NCBI GenBank assembly: GCA_017134815.1
Contig: CP071032.1
Span: 496,001 to 560,000 of the forward strand
DNA: 64,000 bases
Source: Lentisphaerota bacterium
GTDB lineage: Bacteria; Verrucomicrobiota; Lentisphaeria; Victivallales; Victivallaceae
Direction of reading: 5' to 3'
Shown piece by piece: positions 43,435 to 52,370 of the stretch. Position 1 is the first letter of the stretch. The number at the start of each line of letters is the position of its first letter. The notes under the pieces are model-generated. The model was not told the origin of the DNA, made no database searches, and was given only the letters and a program-made list of their open reading frames with translations. Position numbers and translations under genes: made by a program.

Positions 43435-44304
43435 ATGGAATATAGACTTTTGGATACCGGTAACTGCCGGAAACTCGAACAGGCAGGAAAATACCGGTTG
43501 ATCAGGCCCGCTTTAAATGCTTTCTGGACACCAACTTTAAAGCAAGCAGAATGGGATCAGGCTGATGGAGTTTTTGAGAGGAATTCATCCGGTGGTGGCA
43601 ACTGGGAATGGAAGAACAAAGTCCCCGACTCCTGGTTGATCAGGTGGGGAGGTTTTGATTTGACCGTGAAGCCAACCAATTTCGGTCATCTCGGTTTTTT
43701 TGCTGAACAGTACGCAAACTGGGAATGGTTCCGCAAGGTCATCCCGATGATTACCGGAGAGGTAAAAACTCTAAACCTTTTTGCTTACTCCGGAGTGGGT
43801 TCAATGGCAATGGCTGAAGCCGGTGCCCGTGTAACCCATCTGGACGCGGCTCGCGGCATGATTGAATGGGGGCGGGATAATCAGCGCATCAACGCTTGCG
43901 TTCCTGATACAATTCGCTGGATTGCCGATGACGTCCAGAAATTTGTACGACGCGAGATAAAGCGGGGCAATAAGTATAATGGTATTGCTCTGGACCCGCC
44001 GACCTTCGGACGGGGCAGCAAAGGACAGCTCTGGAAAATTGAACAGCATCTTGGTCAACTGCTGCTTGACTGCCGGAAGCTGAAAGACGATTCAAAACCT
44101 TTTTTTATCGTTTTGAGTTGCCATTCTCCCGGATTTTCCCCGCTTGTTCTGGAAAGAATGGTGCGGGACGTTTTTGGAAACGGCGAATCATATACTGGAG
44201 AAATGACTGTACCGGAAGGAGAGCAGCGTTGCCTGCCTGCTGGTAATTTTGTTAGATTTTCCCAGGGATTTAAAGAGAAGGTATGTTTACTGGATAACAT
44301 CTGA
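43435..44304 (+). CDS. RlmI-like SAM-dependent methyltransferase (no PUA domain)
   Basis: A 289-residue methyltransferase of the RlmI/RlmK (Methyltrans_SAM) group that modifies 23S rRNA cytosines or similar targets. The SAM-binding motif LFAYSGVGSMAMAEAGARV is near residues 119-137, THLDAARGMIEWGRDNQ near 138-154, and the catalytic-loop region GIALDPPTFGRGSKGQLW near 182-199. The N-terminal part is a beta-rich region ending in FGHLGFFAEQYANWEW in place of the PUA domain found in E. coli RlmI, and the conserved Cys of cytosine-C5 methylases is not obvious, so the target may differ. It lies between nagA and a phosphatase gene, with small gaps on both sides. Confidence 0.85.
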   Translation: MEYRLLDTGNCRKLEQAGKYRLIRPALNAFWTPTLKQAEWDQADGVFERNSSGGGNWEWKNKVPDSWLIRWGGFDLTVKPTNFGHLGFFAEQYANWEWFRKVIPMITGEVKTLNLFAYSGVGSMAMAEAGARVTHLDAARGMIEWGRDNQRINACVPDTIRWIADDVQKFVRREIKRGNKYNGIALDPPTFGRGSKGQLWKIEQHLGQLLLDCRKLKDDSKPFFIVLSCHSPGFSPLVLERMVRDVFGNGESYTGEMTVPEGEQRCLPAGNFVRFSQGFKEKVCLLDNI

Positions 44305-44320
44305 TCGGAGTCTTGATTAA

Positions 44321-46441
44321 ATGTCAATAAAAAGCAAAATACTTCTGTCGCTACTGCTCCTGGCTGGAGTGTCGTTTATTACCATCTGTGTTTATTCATT
44401 GATCAGTCTTGAAGACATGGGGCGGTTTTCTCAAAAGGCCTCCAGAGAACTGTCCTTTCACGCGATTAATGACGGGCGTAAGACCATGCTCCGCCTGTGT
44501 CAGAACAACCTGATTAATCAAGCTAAAAACCAGGCGGCCATAGCCGATCTTGAGAATCACGGTTTACAGTCAGACATTCAACTGCTGGCAATTCTCTGCC
44601 ACCGGCGTTTCCTGAATATCTCACTGCAGCCGATTCAGATGACCTGGGACAGTTTAAAACACTATTCCGGCAGCAGTAATCAAATGCTGTATGTGCTTCC
44701 TGAAAAAAATAGACACAGTCTGGAGGCTCTTAACGCAATAAAAGTTTTTTCTTCATTGAAATGCTGTGCACGCAAAATTTACTCAAATAATAAATTTGTC
44801 GAGAGCATTACTCTGGTTTCACCAACTGGTGCGTATGCGGTTTTCCCTGCACATGAAATACATCAGGCCTATAATCCGTTCAACAGTGACTGGTATAAAT
44901 CAGCTCTCACTTCAACTTCCATAAAATGGAGCAAGCCTTATGTTTGCCCTTTGAGCCAGAAAATGGTTGCGACCTGTTTTATTCAGGTTAAAGGGGTTGA
45001 CGGGAAAACAGAAGCAGTTATCGGGGTCAATATTGGAATTCAGAAACTGGTTGATTCTTTTATTAACCCGCGTCTCGGCAGCTCTGTTTTCAGTTTTCTG
45101 CTTGATGAAAGCGGCAGCCTGCTTGGAACCAGAAGGTTTTCCAGTTGTGGCAAATGGGAGCTCTGCAGCAGTAATATTTCTGTTTTTAAAGGCCCTAATA
45201 AGGAAATCAGCGCGATGGGACGGGCTATGATTTCAGGCGGTTCCGGCATTGTAAAGCTCAAAGCCGGTGAGCTGGTGGAAAAAGCCAGTTTTGTCGCTTA
45301 TGCCTGGGTCCCGACGACCCGCTGGAGTGTAGGTGTAGCGATGCCGGTCCAGGATGTCCTGAAGCCGATTGCCAAATCCAAGGAATTTATCTTGAATGAA
45401 CTGGCACTGCAGAATAATTCGATCCGCAACAACCTGAGGGCCAAATTGCGTAACTATCTCCTGATCGGGGTCTTCTTTGTTCTTCTGGTAGTATTCTTTG
45501 GTGTGTGGATTGCCGAAAAGGTTACCAAACCTTTCAGTCAGCTTATTAACGGAACCAGGGACATCGGTGCCGGAGAATTTGATAACATCATTTCGATTAA
45601 ATCAGGGGATGAACTGGAAGAGCTGGCCATGAATTTCAACAGCATGTCACACGAACTGAAAACTTACATGAACAATCTGGAGGCATCTATAGCAGGTCAG
45701 CAGAAAATTGAAAATGAGCTGGCTGTCGCCGCTAAAATTCAGCAGGCAATGCTCCCCCATGCAACTGATGAGCTGTTCAGCCGAAATCGCCTGGAGCTTG
45801 ACGCAACAATGCTTCCCGCGGCTGAGGTCGGCGGAGATTTTTATGACTGGCATGAACTTGGTAAAGACCGCTTCTACTTCTGTATTGGTGATGTTTGTGA
45901 TCGCGGGATACCGGCGGCTCTCTTTATGGCACAGATAAAAACTTTGCTGGCCGGCAAGGTTAATAATAATATTACCCCGGAAGTGCTGCTGGCAAAACTA
46001 AACAAGGCATTAAGCAGAAACAATGAGTCCTGCATGTTCGCAAAGATATTCTGCGGCATCATTGATTTTCATTCACGTGAAATGACCTTCTGCAATGCCG
46101 GATACACTCCGCCGTTTTTTATAAAAGACGGCACTGCCAGCTCGGTAAAATGCAAAGGCTGCGACATTCCAGTCGGTCCTCTTTCTGAAGAAAAAGTAAA
46201 ATACAATGCCCATAAAATTGCCCTTGACGAATTTGATGGACTGGTACTGTATTCAGATGCGGTAACCGCGTTGCCTGATAATAAAGGTGAGCATTTCGGT
46301 AAGGCAAGGCTTGAAAAGCTGATAAATGAAGTTGCCGGCAAGTCCGCTGAGGAAATAGTTTCAGCTATAAAAAAAGCAACTCTGTCCTGGGGAAATATGC
46401 AGGAGGACGATATAACCATCCTCTGCATGAAATTGAAATAA
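44321..46441 (+). CDS. Membrane sensor with HAMP and SpoIIE-type PP2C phosphatase domain (third copy)
   Basis: A 706-residue protein laid out like the tandem pair at 20098-24341: transmembrane helix about 8-28, extracytoplasmic Cache-like sensor (NPFNSDWYKSALTSTSIKW, about 187-205), second helix LLIGVFFVLLVVFFGVWIA near 384, HAMP about 405-455, and a PP2C domain. The metal-binding acidic residues survive in EVGGDFYDWH, IGDVCDRGIPAALF, LYSDAVTALPD and QEDDITIL, but two stretches differ from the usual forms: SGKG is CDRG and TDGITEA is SDAVTAL. Activity is likely but may be altered. It starts 16 bases after the methyltransferase gene with a GGAG site. Confidence 0.88.
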   Translation: MSIKSKILLSLLLLAGVSFITICVYSLISLEDMGRFSQKASRELSFHAINDGRKTMLRLCQNNLINQAKNQAAIADLENHGLQSDIQLLAILCHRRFLNISLQPIQMTWDSLKHYSGSSNQMLYVLPEKNRHSLEALNAIKVFSSLKCCARKIYSNNKFVESITLVSPTGAYAVFPAHEIHQAYNPFNSDWYKSALTSTSIKWSKPYVCPLSQKMVATCFIQVKGVDGKTEAVIGVNIGIQKLVDSFINPRLGSSVFSFLLDESGSLLGTRRFSSCGKWELCSSNISVFKGPNKEISAMGRAMISGGSGIVKLKAGELVEKASFVAYAWVPTTRWSVGVAMPVQDVLKPIAKSKEFILNELALQNNSIRNNLRAKLRNYLLIGVFFVLLVVFFGVWIAEKVTKPFSQLINGTRDIGAGEFDNIISIKSGDELEELAMNFNSMSHELKTYMNNLEASIAGQQKIENELAVAAKIQQAMLPHATDELFSRNRLELDATMLPAAEVGGDFYDWHELGKDRFYFCIGDVCDRGIPAALFMAQIKTLLAGKVNNNITPEVLLAKLNKALSRNNESCMFAKIFCGIIDFHSREMTFCNAGYTPPFFIKDGTASSVKCKGCDIPVGPLSEEKVKYNAHKIALDEFDGLVLYSDAVTALPDNKGEHFGKARLEKLINEVAGKSAEEIVSAIKKATLSWGNMQEDDITILCMKLK

Positions 46442-46458
46442 ACAGCTATTCTGTAAAC

Positions 46459-46492
46459 GACAGATGAACAATGATTGAAATGTTCATCTGTC
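46459..46492. terminator. Strong stem-loop between convergent genes
   Basis: GACAGATGAACA (46459-46470) pairs perfectly over 12 bases with TGTTCATCTGTC (46481-46492), loop of 10. No clear T-run follows on either strand, but its position between two convergent stop codons suggests a bidirectional terminator or 3'-end stabiliser. Confidence 0.65.
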
Positions 46493-46505
46493 AGTTCCCA
46501 GGTTT

Positions 46506-47627
46506 TTAGTGATGTGAGAATATTCTTTCAGGGGCATGATACAGCGCCACACCGAGCTCGTTAGCACGTTTTATGACATCGGCATCCCGCAGTGAGCCGG
46601 CAGGAGCTATAATCGCTTTTATTCCGGCTTTTGCCGCAGTTTCCACCGCATCAGGAAACGGGAAAAAACCGTCGCTGGCCATAGCTGAACCTTCAATCCG
46701 GTTTTCGCCTTCATACTTCTCCCGGTACTTTATAATGGCCTGTTCTACAGCGCCAACCCGATCCTGCTCGCCAGTTCCGACTGAAAGAGTCTGTCCATTG
46801 CTGACTATTACCACTCCATTTGACCTGACACTGATATTTACATACCACCCGAATAATAAATCTTCAAGCTGATCATCGCTGACCTGTATTTGTGAAACCT
46901 GGTGCCCTGCCCTGTTGTTTTCGCCCTCTGCCAGCTTCATGTCGGCAATGCTTCTTAAAGATGTTGTAAGCGGGGTTGCCGCAACCAGTGAGCCGTCGGC
47001 CAGGACCTTGAAAGTATTATGCAGGCTGGACGCTTCACCGGTATACCTGGGCAGAGTAGCAGGGTTGCCACACTTGATAATACGGATATGCCGGTTAAGC
47101 TTGTAAGTTTCAGTATCATTGAAAACATCGAGAACACCAGCCGCGTATGACGGTGCAACTACGCATTCAACAAAAGAACTCATGATTTCCTGAGCAGTCT
47201 CAATGTCAACTTCAGTATTAAAAGCTACCGCGCTGCCAAACGCGGCTCGGGCATCTGCGTCCCTGGCTTTCATATAAACCTGTTTAACGGTTTCATCCTC
47301 AAACTGGACCGCTGCTCCACTTGGGTTTACATGCTTCATTACAGCACAGGCTGGCCTGTCAAAAAACTTGACAATATTCAGAGCGTATGAGATGTCCTCC
47401 AGATTAGTCTGAGATAATCCGCTTTTGCCGGTTTTGAGGATTTCCATGTCTCCGATTACATTTACCTGCCCGGCCGGCTTATAGAATGCTGCCGGCTGGT
47501 GAGGGTTTGTACCGTAACGTAGATCCTCAACTTTAAGGTAAACTTGCCCGTTTACTTCGCATTTTTCCGGAAAATCGCCGACATTTTTTGACAAATAGGT
47601 GTTGCGATTCAATTCATTCGCTGACAT
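46506..47627 (-). CDS. Stand-alone AICAR transformylase (PurH C-terminal domain only)
   Basis: A 373-residue protein matching only the transformylase half of PurH; the N-terminal IMP cyclohydrolase (MGS-like) domain of about 190 residues is absent. It transfers a formyl group from 10-formyltetrahydrofolate to AICAR, the penultimate step of purine synthesis. Motifs: LRYGTNPHQPAAFY (about 36-49), the catalytic Lys-His in VMKHVNPSGAAV (about 95-106, where Cys of NPCG is Ser), FGSAVAFNTEVD (about 128-139) and the C-terminal GFFPFPDAVETAAKAGI and APAGSLRDADVI. The ATG has a GGAG site. IMP cyclohydrolase must be supplied elsewhere. It is monocistronic and convergent with the phosphatase gene. Confidence 0.9.
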   Translation of the reverse strand: MSANELNRNTYLSKNVGDFPEKCEVNGQVYLKVEDLRYGTNPHQPAAFYKPAGQVNVIGDMEILKTGKSGLSQTNLEDISYALNIVKFFDRPACAVMKHVNPSGAAVQFEDETVKQVYMKARDADARAAFGSAVAFNTEVDIETAQEIMSSFVECVVAPSYAAGVLDVFNDTETYKLNRHIRIIKCGNPATLPRYTGEASSLHNTFKVLADGSLVAATPLTTSLRSIADMKLAEGENNRAGHQVSQIQVSDDQLEDLLFGWYVNISVRSNGVVIVSNGQTLSVGTGEQDRVGAVEQAIIKYREKYEGENRIEGSAMASDGFFPFPDAVETAAKAGIKAIIAPAGSLRDADVIKRANELGVALYHAPERIFSHH

Positions 47628-47893
47628 CTTATTGCTCCGTATTTGGTTGCTGATAAATACTATGAAGTAATGAATCTAGTACTTTTTTGTATTATTAGCA
47701 AATCCAACGGTTTGTATTTTAAGAAAAAATCTATAAGATTATATCACAGCCATCCCACAGGGTGCTGTGCAGGTATACGACATGTGCTGACGAACCGTAC
47801 AGGCATTAGGAGTTAACGGTTTTATGCACAAGATATTTATTTTTAAAACTCATGAAATTTCAATTTATTGGATGACAGTTACATTATATTATT

Positions 47894-48535
47894 ATGAATT
47901 CTGCAAAAGGTTTTTTTATTACGATTGAAGGGCCGGAAGGCGCCGGTAAAAGTACTCAGCTGCAAATGCTGCGTGATTTTATCGAGTCTCACGGGCGGGA
48001 GTGTATAGTCACCAGGGAGCCGGGAGGTACGCCAGTGGCCGAACAGCTGCGTGCCCTTATCAAACATCACAACGGGAACGAACCGATTTACGATCAAACT
48101 GAGCTGCTGCTTATTGAGGCGGCTCGTGCTCAGCACGTAAGACACTTTATTGCCCCTGCCCTGGAACGCGGAGCAGTTGTGTTATGTGATCGTTTTTATG
48201 ATTCAACCACGGCCTATCAAGGATACGCACGGCGGATGGATCTTGAAATGCTGCATCAGTTGAACAGTTTCGCGGTTGGCGGCTATCACCCGGATCTTAC
48301 TATTCTGCTGGATATCGACCCGGAGAAAGGCTTCAACCGGACAGCCGGTCGGACCGAAACCCTTGGTGAGCATGATAGATTTGAACTTGAAGACCTGAGT
48401 TTTCACAAAGTGGTTCGCGAAGGGTTCCTGAAAATCGCGGCTGCCGAACCTGAACGTGTCAAGATTGTTTCCGCCGCTGATGCCCCGGAAAAAGTACACT
48501 CAAAAATCAGGGAGCTGCTGTTAAATGCTTTTTGA
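47894..48535 (+). CDS. tmk: Thymidylate kinase
   Basis: A 213-residue kinase that phosphorylates dTMP to dTDP, needed for DNA synthesis. The P-loop IEGPEGAGKSTQLQML is at about residues 10-25, TREPGGTPVAEQLR at about 41-54, and VVLCDRFYDSTTAYQGYAR at about 95-113, containing the DRF/Y motif that binds the base and phosphate. The lid region follows near TAGRTETLGEHDRFE; Arg residues there are typical of the E. coli-type (class II) enzyme. The upstream 266 bases hold no other gene. It overlaps holB by 11 bases, a common tmk-holB arrangement. Confidence 0.97.
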   Translation: MNSAKGFFITIEGPEGAGKSTQLQMLRDFIESHGRECIVTREPGGTPVAEQLRALIKHHNGNEPIYDQTELLLIEAARAQHVRHFIAPALERGAVVLCDRFYDSTTAYQGYARRMDLEMLHQLNSFAVGGYHPDLTILLDIDPEKGFNRTAGRTETLGEHDRFELEDLSFHKVVREGFLKIAAAEPERVKIVSAADAPEKVHSKIRELLLNAF

Positions 48536-49577
48536 TAAATATGCTGAAAAATTTCCAGTTATATCCAATGCGGTTATTCAGGCGAGAAAGAATAAAAAAC
48601 TTTCACATGCCTACCTGCTGCATGGAGATACTCCGCAGATTCGCAAGGAGTTTTCCGCGATTATTGCCCAGATCGCAGTTTGCCCTGAAGTGGAACAAAC
48701 CGGCAAACCGTGTGGGACATGCAAAGCCTGCCGCCAGCTGGAAGACGGAACCTACCCCGAACTTTACAGCCTGATGCCGGTTGGCAAGGCCTGGCAAATA
48801 CCGGTTGGTGACCGCAAAAACCCTGAACCTAATACAGTACGCTGGTTTGAGCAGCAATTTTACCTGACCAGCATTACTGCTGCCGGCCGTAAAATCGGGG
48901 TTATTTTTGACTGTGACCGGATGAAAGCTGAAGCTCAAAACGCTTTTCTCAAGACGCTTGAAGAACCGCCCCGCGATTCTCTTTTTATTCTCGCAACCGG
49001 CAATCCGTCTGCTCTATTGCCGACAACCCGCTCCAGGTGTCAGGCTCTGTCCCTGCTGAATAACTGCTGCAGTTTTGATTTTGACGGGGCAAGCAGTTTG
49101 TTTAAGAGTCTATATACACTGCAGTTTGAAGCTGCCGGAAACCTTGCTCTTGCCGAGGAATGTGTAGCAAAGGTTGTAGCAATCACCAATAACCTGAAAA
49201 CCGCGGCAACCGAAAGGGTTGAAGCTGAATGGGAACAGCGCCTGACAACTTCAAAAGAGCTCGAACCTGCTGTACGCAAACGTATTGAAAAGCAGTTTGA
49301 CGCGGCGGTAGCCGGGGAATATATTCGCGAGAGAACTTACTTCATGTCTGCATTACATACCTGGTTTGCTCAAACTTATCATTTAAGCAGCGGAGCATCT
49401 TTTGAAAATCTGGCCAACCCGGAAATTTTTGACGGTCTGAAACTGCCCGGCAGAATTGATGAAAAAGAAGCTGCCAGAGCTTTGAATTGCGTGGATAAAA
49501 TGCTTTCTGATTTGCGATTTAATGTAAATGAAGAGCTTGCTATCAGGACCTGCGGACTTACCATTGCCTTAAATTAA
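48525..49577 (+). CDS. holB: DNA polymerase III delta' subunit
   Basis: A 350-residue AAA+ clamp-loader subunit. The start ATG lies inside the 3' end of tmk (11-base overlap). The P-loop is degenerate (HGDTPQIRKE, about 33-42), as is normal for delta', which does not hydrolyse ATP. A zinc module CPEVEQTGKPCGTCKAC (about 53-69) and the arginine-finger motif TTRSRCQ (about 167-173, the SRC motif) are intact, as is FDCDRMKAEAQNAFLKTLEEPP. The C-terminal 170 residues are helical and poorly conserved, as usual. It works with DnaX and HolA to load the sliding clamp. Delta' annotation rests on these motifs and the tmk neighbour. Confidence 0.9.
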   Translation: MLFDKYAEKFPVISNAVIQARKNKKLSHAYLLHGDTPQIRKEFSAIIAQIAVCPEVEQTGKPCGTCKACRQLEDGTYPELYSLMPVGKAWQIPVGDRKNPEPNTVRWFEQQFYLTSITAAGRKIGVIFDCDRMKAEAQNAFLKTLEEPPRDSLFILATGNPSALLPTTRSRCQALSLLNNCCSFDFDGASSLFKSLYTLQFEAAGNLALAEECVAKVVAITNNLKTAATERVEAEWEQRLTTSKELEPAVRKRIEKQFDAAVAGEYIRERTYFMSALHTWFAQTYHLSSGASFENLANPEIFDGLKLPGRIDEKEAARALNCVDKMLSDLRFNVNEELAIRTCGLTIALN

Positions 49578-49685
49578 AGAACTATAAGTATGGCAAAGTG
49601 CTTGAAAATGCCGAATATGGGGCTAATTTTGAAGTTTTGAATTGTTTTATCTTTAAATATATTTCTTATCAAGAAGGAAATCGAA

Positions 49686-50795
49686 ATGTCAAAGAATTAT
49701 AAAATTGCTGTTCTCCCTGGAGACGGAACCGGTCCGGAAGTCGTTGCCGAGGGGGTAAAGGTTCTCAACGCAGCTGCCGAAAAATATGGTTTTGGCCTCA
49801 CTTATGAATATTTTGACTGGGGCGGTGACCGCTACCTTGAAACCGGCAATGTTCTGCCTGATAACGCCGGTGAAATCCTCAAAAAGTTTGACGCAGTATT
49901 TCTCGGAGCGATTGGTCACCCCGATGTAAAACCGGGAATTCTTGAAAAAGGCATCCTTCTTAAGTTACGCTTTGACTTGGACCAGTATATCAACCTTCGT
50001 CCGGTCAAGCTTTACCCCGGGGTTGAGACTCCTATTGCCGGCAAAACTCCTGCTGATATAGATTATGTTGTAGTTCGTGAAAACACCGGCGGACTTTATA
50101 CCGGTATCGGCGGTTTTACTATGAAAGGCACTCAGGATGAAGTTGCTGTTCAAAGTATGGTATATAACCGTAAACAAGTAGAGCGCTGTATTCGCTTTGC
50201 CTTTGATCAGGCAGCCAAACGCCACAGCAGTGAATCTCCCTGGAAAGGGTTAAGCGAAAAAGATATTGCCGAGGGCAAAATTGCACAGCTCACTCTCTGT
50301 GGAAAAACTAACGTACTTACCTATGTATTTGATCTCTGGGAGCGTGTTTTTTACGAGGTGGCCGAAGACTACCCGCAGGTTAAAACCGATTACTGCCATG
50401 TAGATGCCACCTGCATGTGGATGGTAAAAAATCCCGAATGGTTTGATGTAATCGTTACCTGTAACATGTTTGGTGATATCATTACTGACCTGGGTGCCAT
50501 GACCCAGGGCGGAATGGGTATCGCAGCAGGTGGAAATGTTAACCCTGACGGAGTCAGCATGTTTGAGCCTATCGGTGGTTCAGCTCCCAAGTATACCGGA
50601 CAAGGTGTTATCAACCCGCTGGCTGCCATATCTGCCGGAGCCATGATGCTGGACTTCCTGGGTGAAGCTGAAGCTGCTGGAAAAATCGAAGCGAGTGTTG
50701 CAGTTGTAACCGGCGAAAAACTTGACTCCATGGCCGCTGGGCGTATGGGATATTCTACTGGCGAAGTTGGTGACCTTGTTGTTGAAAATCTTTAA
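49686..50795 (+). CDS. Isocitrate/isopropylmalate dehydrogenase-family enzyme
   Basis: A 369-residue NAD(P)-dependent beta-decarboxylating dehydrogenase. Visible: LPGDGTGPEVVAEG (about 10-23), the substrate loop with FLGAIGHPDVKPG and LLKLRFDLDQYINLRPVKL (about 93-111, with two of the Arg residues for the carboxylates), VRENTGGLYTGIGG (about 123-136), a Lys-Asp segment and the metal-binding Asp motif TCNMFGDIITDLGAM (about 258-272), then GSAPKYTGQGVINPLAA (about 297-313), where His is replaced by Pro-Lys-Tyr. The pattern fits LeuB-like (3-isopropylmalate) or tartrate/homoisocitrate enzymes better than classical isocitrate dehydrogenase. No leu genes are adjacent, so the substrate stays open. 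The ATG follows AAGGAAA. Confidence 0.85.
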   Translation: MSKNYKIAVLPGDGTGPEVVAEGVKVLNAAAEKYGFGLTYEYFDWGGDRYLETGNVLPDNAGEILKKFDAVFLGAIGHPDVKPGILEKGILLKLRFDLDQYINLRPVKLYPGVETPIAGKTPADIDYVVVRENTGGLYTGIGGFTMKGTQDEVAVQSMVYNRKQVERCIRFAFDQAAKRHSSESPWKGLSEKDIAEGKIAQLTLCGKTNVLTYVFDLWERVFYEVAEDYPQVKTDYCHVDATCMWMVKNPEWFDVIVTCNMFGDIITDLGAMTQGGMGIAAGGNVNPDGVSMFEPIGGSAPKYTGQGVINPLAAISAGAMMLDFLGEAEAAGKIEASVAVVTGEKLDSMAAGRMGYSTGEVGDLVVENL

Positions 50796-50814
50796 TAAAT
50801 AAGATTTACTGCAC

Positions 50815-51660
50815 ATGAGCAGCCTTATTGCACAGATTCTTGATCACTGTCGCTCCGGCGGCAGTGATTTTTATAGTATTAAGAGCGGAAGGGTAAATGG
50901 CCTTGTTGCCAGAAGCCTTCCTGCATCCGACTTTGACTCTATTAATAATCCAGATACTCTGTTCAATCTGGAAAACTTGACTAAGGATTCAGTTGGCACA
51001 ACTGCCGGACCGGTTGTAATTGCCGGCAGAAATTATTTTCTGAAAAGATATAATAACCGCAATATAAAGCATCGGATTAAAAACTCCCTGCGGCTGGCCA
51101 AGCCTTTTAAGGTGCTGGCAGCATCAGTCAAATTCAGGGAAGCGGGAGTATTTGTACCTGAAGTGATTGCAGCATTAGAAAAAAGAAAAGCCCTGCTGGT
51201 TGAAAGCTCTTATCTGCTGACCGAAATGCTGCATGAAATTCACACTGCCGCAAATCAGATTGAAAATATTGTTAAGAACCTCCACGAAGAAGCCTTTATA
51301 CAAAGTACCTGCACCAGCCTGGCTAAAATTCACAGCGAAGGCATCGTTCATGGCGACCCCAAAATGACCAACCTCCTGATTTCAGCAAAAGGAAATTCAT
51401 TTGAGACTGGTTTTCTGGACCTTGACGGGGCCATATTGAGTGAAAACCCCGTGCCTGACAGCCTGCGTATCAAAGAACTGGCCAGAGTTATATCGTCATG
51501 GTTGAAAACCTGCAGGGATTTACGTCTCCCGCATGACAAACTTGATGTTCTGGTCAAAAAGTATGCCGAATCATATCTTGAGCTGGCCGGGGTTGATCTT
51601 TTCGGGAACAAACTCCTTGACCGTACCGAATACCTGGTAAAAAGGGTGAGAAAAAGATGA
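50815..51660 (+). CDS. Kdo/WaaP-like lipopolysaccharide kinase-family protein
   Basis: A 281-residue protein-kinase-fold enzyme of the Kdo/WaaP group, which phosphorylates lipopolysaccharide core sugars. Visible elements: a likely ATP-binding Lys in RNYFLKRYNNRNIKHR (about 76-91), the catalytic loop IVHGDPKMTNLLIS (about 176-189, with Asp and Asn of HGDxKxxN) and the metal-binding Asp in GFLDLDGAIL (about 200-209). It has an RIO-like short C-terminus. No membrane segment is present, so it acts at the cytoplasmic face. It overlaps the lipoate ligase gene by 4 bases (ATGA) although the two pathways are unrelated. A role on another small-molecule or protein substrate is possible. Confidence 0.78.
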   Translation: MSSLIAQILDHCRSGGSDFYSIKSGRVNGLVARSLPASDFDSINNPDTLFNLENLTKDSVGTTAGPVVIAGRNYFLKRYNNRNIKHRIKNSLRLAKPFKVLAASVKFREAGVFVPEVIAALEKRKALLVESSYLLTEMLHEIHTAANQIENIVKNLHEEAFIQSTCTSLAKIHSEGIVHGDPKMTNLLISAKGNSFETGFLDLDGAILSENPVPDSLRIKELARVISSWLKTCRDLRLPHDKLDVLVKKYAESYLELAGVDLFGNKLLDRTEYLVKRVRKR

Positions 51661-52370
51661 ATAATGCTGACAATGAATGGTTTTTATGGCTGGATAATGC
51701 TCATTCTCCACAGCTTAACATGAGTATTGATGAGATTTTACTTAACAGGATTGCCGCAATAGGCAAACCTCTCCTCAGAATTTACAAATGGGATCGTCCG
51801 TCTGTAACCATCGGCTATGTTCAGTCCTTTGACGCAGCTCCACATGACAGATACACTGTTGTACGCCGTCCCACTGGCGGTGGAGTAGTCTACCATGACA
51901 GTGATTTGACCTATACGGTCATTATACCTCCGGGGCATGATATTGCAAAGCTGGACCGCCTTGAAAGCTATCATGTTTTTCACCGTGCAATATTGCTGGC
52001 ACTTGCAGAACTCGGACTTGAAGCCAGGCTGGCTCCGGATGAAAGCAGTCCTGTTGACCGTGCCACTATGCAGTGTTTTGTCACTCCTACCCGTTATGAT
52101 GTTATTGCCGCTGGCAGGAAGTATGCCGGCGCGGCACAGCGCCGAACCCGCAGCGGAGTTTTACATCAGGGCAGTATCGATTTGAAAGCTGCCGCCGGAG
52201 ACGAGAATCTACTTAAGCAAAAACTTATAGCTGCATTTGAAAAGCAATTTAATATTAACTTTATTGACTTTACCCCGGATACACAGTTTATTAAAAGCGC
52301 CGAGGAGCTAGCTATTGACAAGTATGCTACCGATGACTGGAATTGTTTAAAAAAACACGGCAAAAGGTAA
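51657..52370 (+). CDS. Lipoate-protein ligase / octanoyltransferase family (LplA/LipM-like)
   Basis: A 237-residue member of the biotin/lipoate protein ligase superfamily, which attaches lipoyl or octanoyl groups to 2-oxoacid dehydrogenase and glycine cleavage H proteins. NMSIDEILLNRI (about 22-33) and RRPTGGGVVYHDSDLTYTV (about 78-96) are family signatures. The lysine motif in AAGRKYAGAAQRRTR (about 148-162) is that of LplA, and a Cys in MQCFVTPTRYDV (about 136-147) sits where LipM-type transferases have their nucleophile, so either activity is possible. The HQGSI motif follows. Its ATG overlaps the kinase stop and its TAA overlaps the rnc ATG (TAATG), so three genes are coupled. Confidence 0.85.
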   Translation: MNNADNEWFLWLDNAHSPQLNMSIDEILLNRIAAIGKPLLRIYKWDRPSVTIGYVQSFDAAPHDRYTVVRRPTGGGVVYHDSDLTYTVIIPPGHDIAKLDRLESYHVFHRAILLALAELGLEARLAPDESSPVDRATMQCFVTPTRYDVIAAGRKYAGAAQRRTRSGVLHQGSIDLKAAAGDENLLKQKLIAAFEKQFNINFIDFTPDTQFIKSAEELAIDKYATDDWNCLKKHGKR

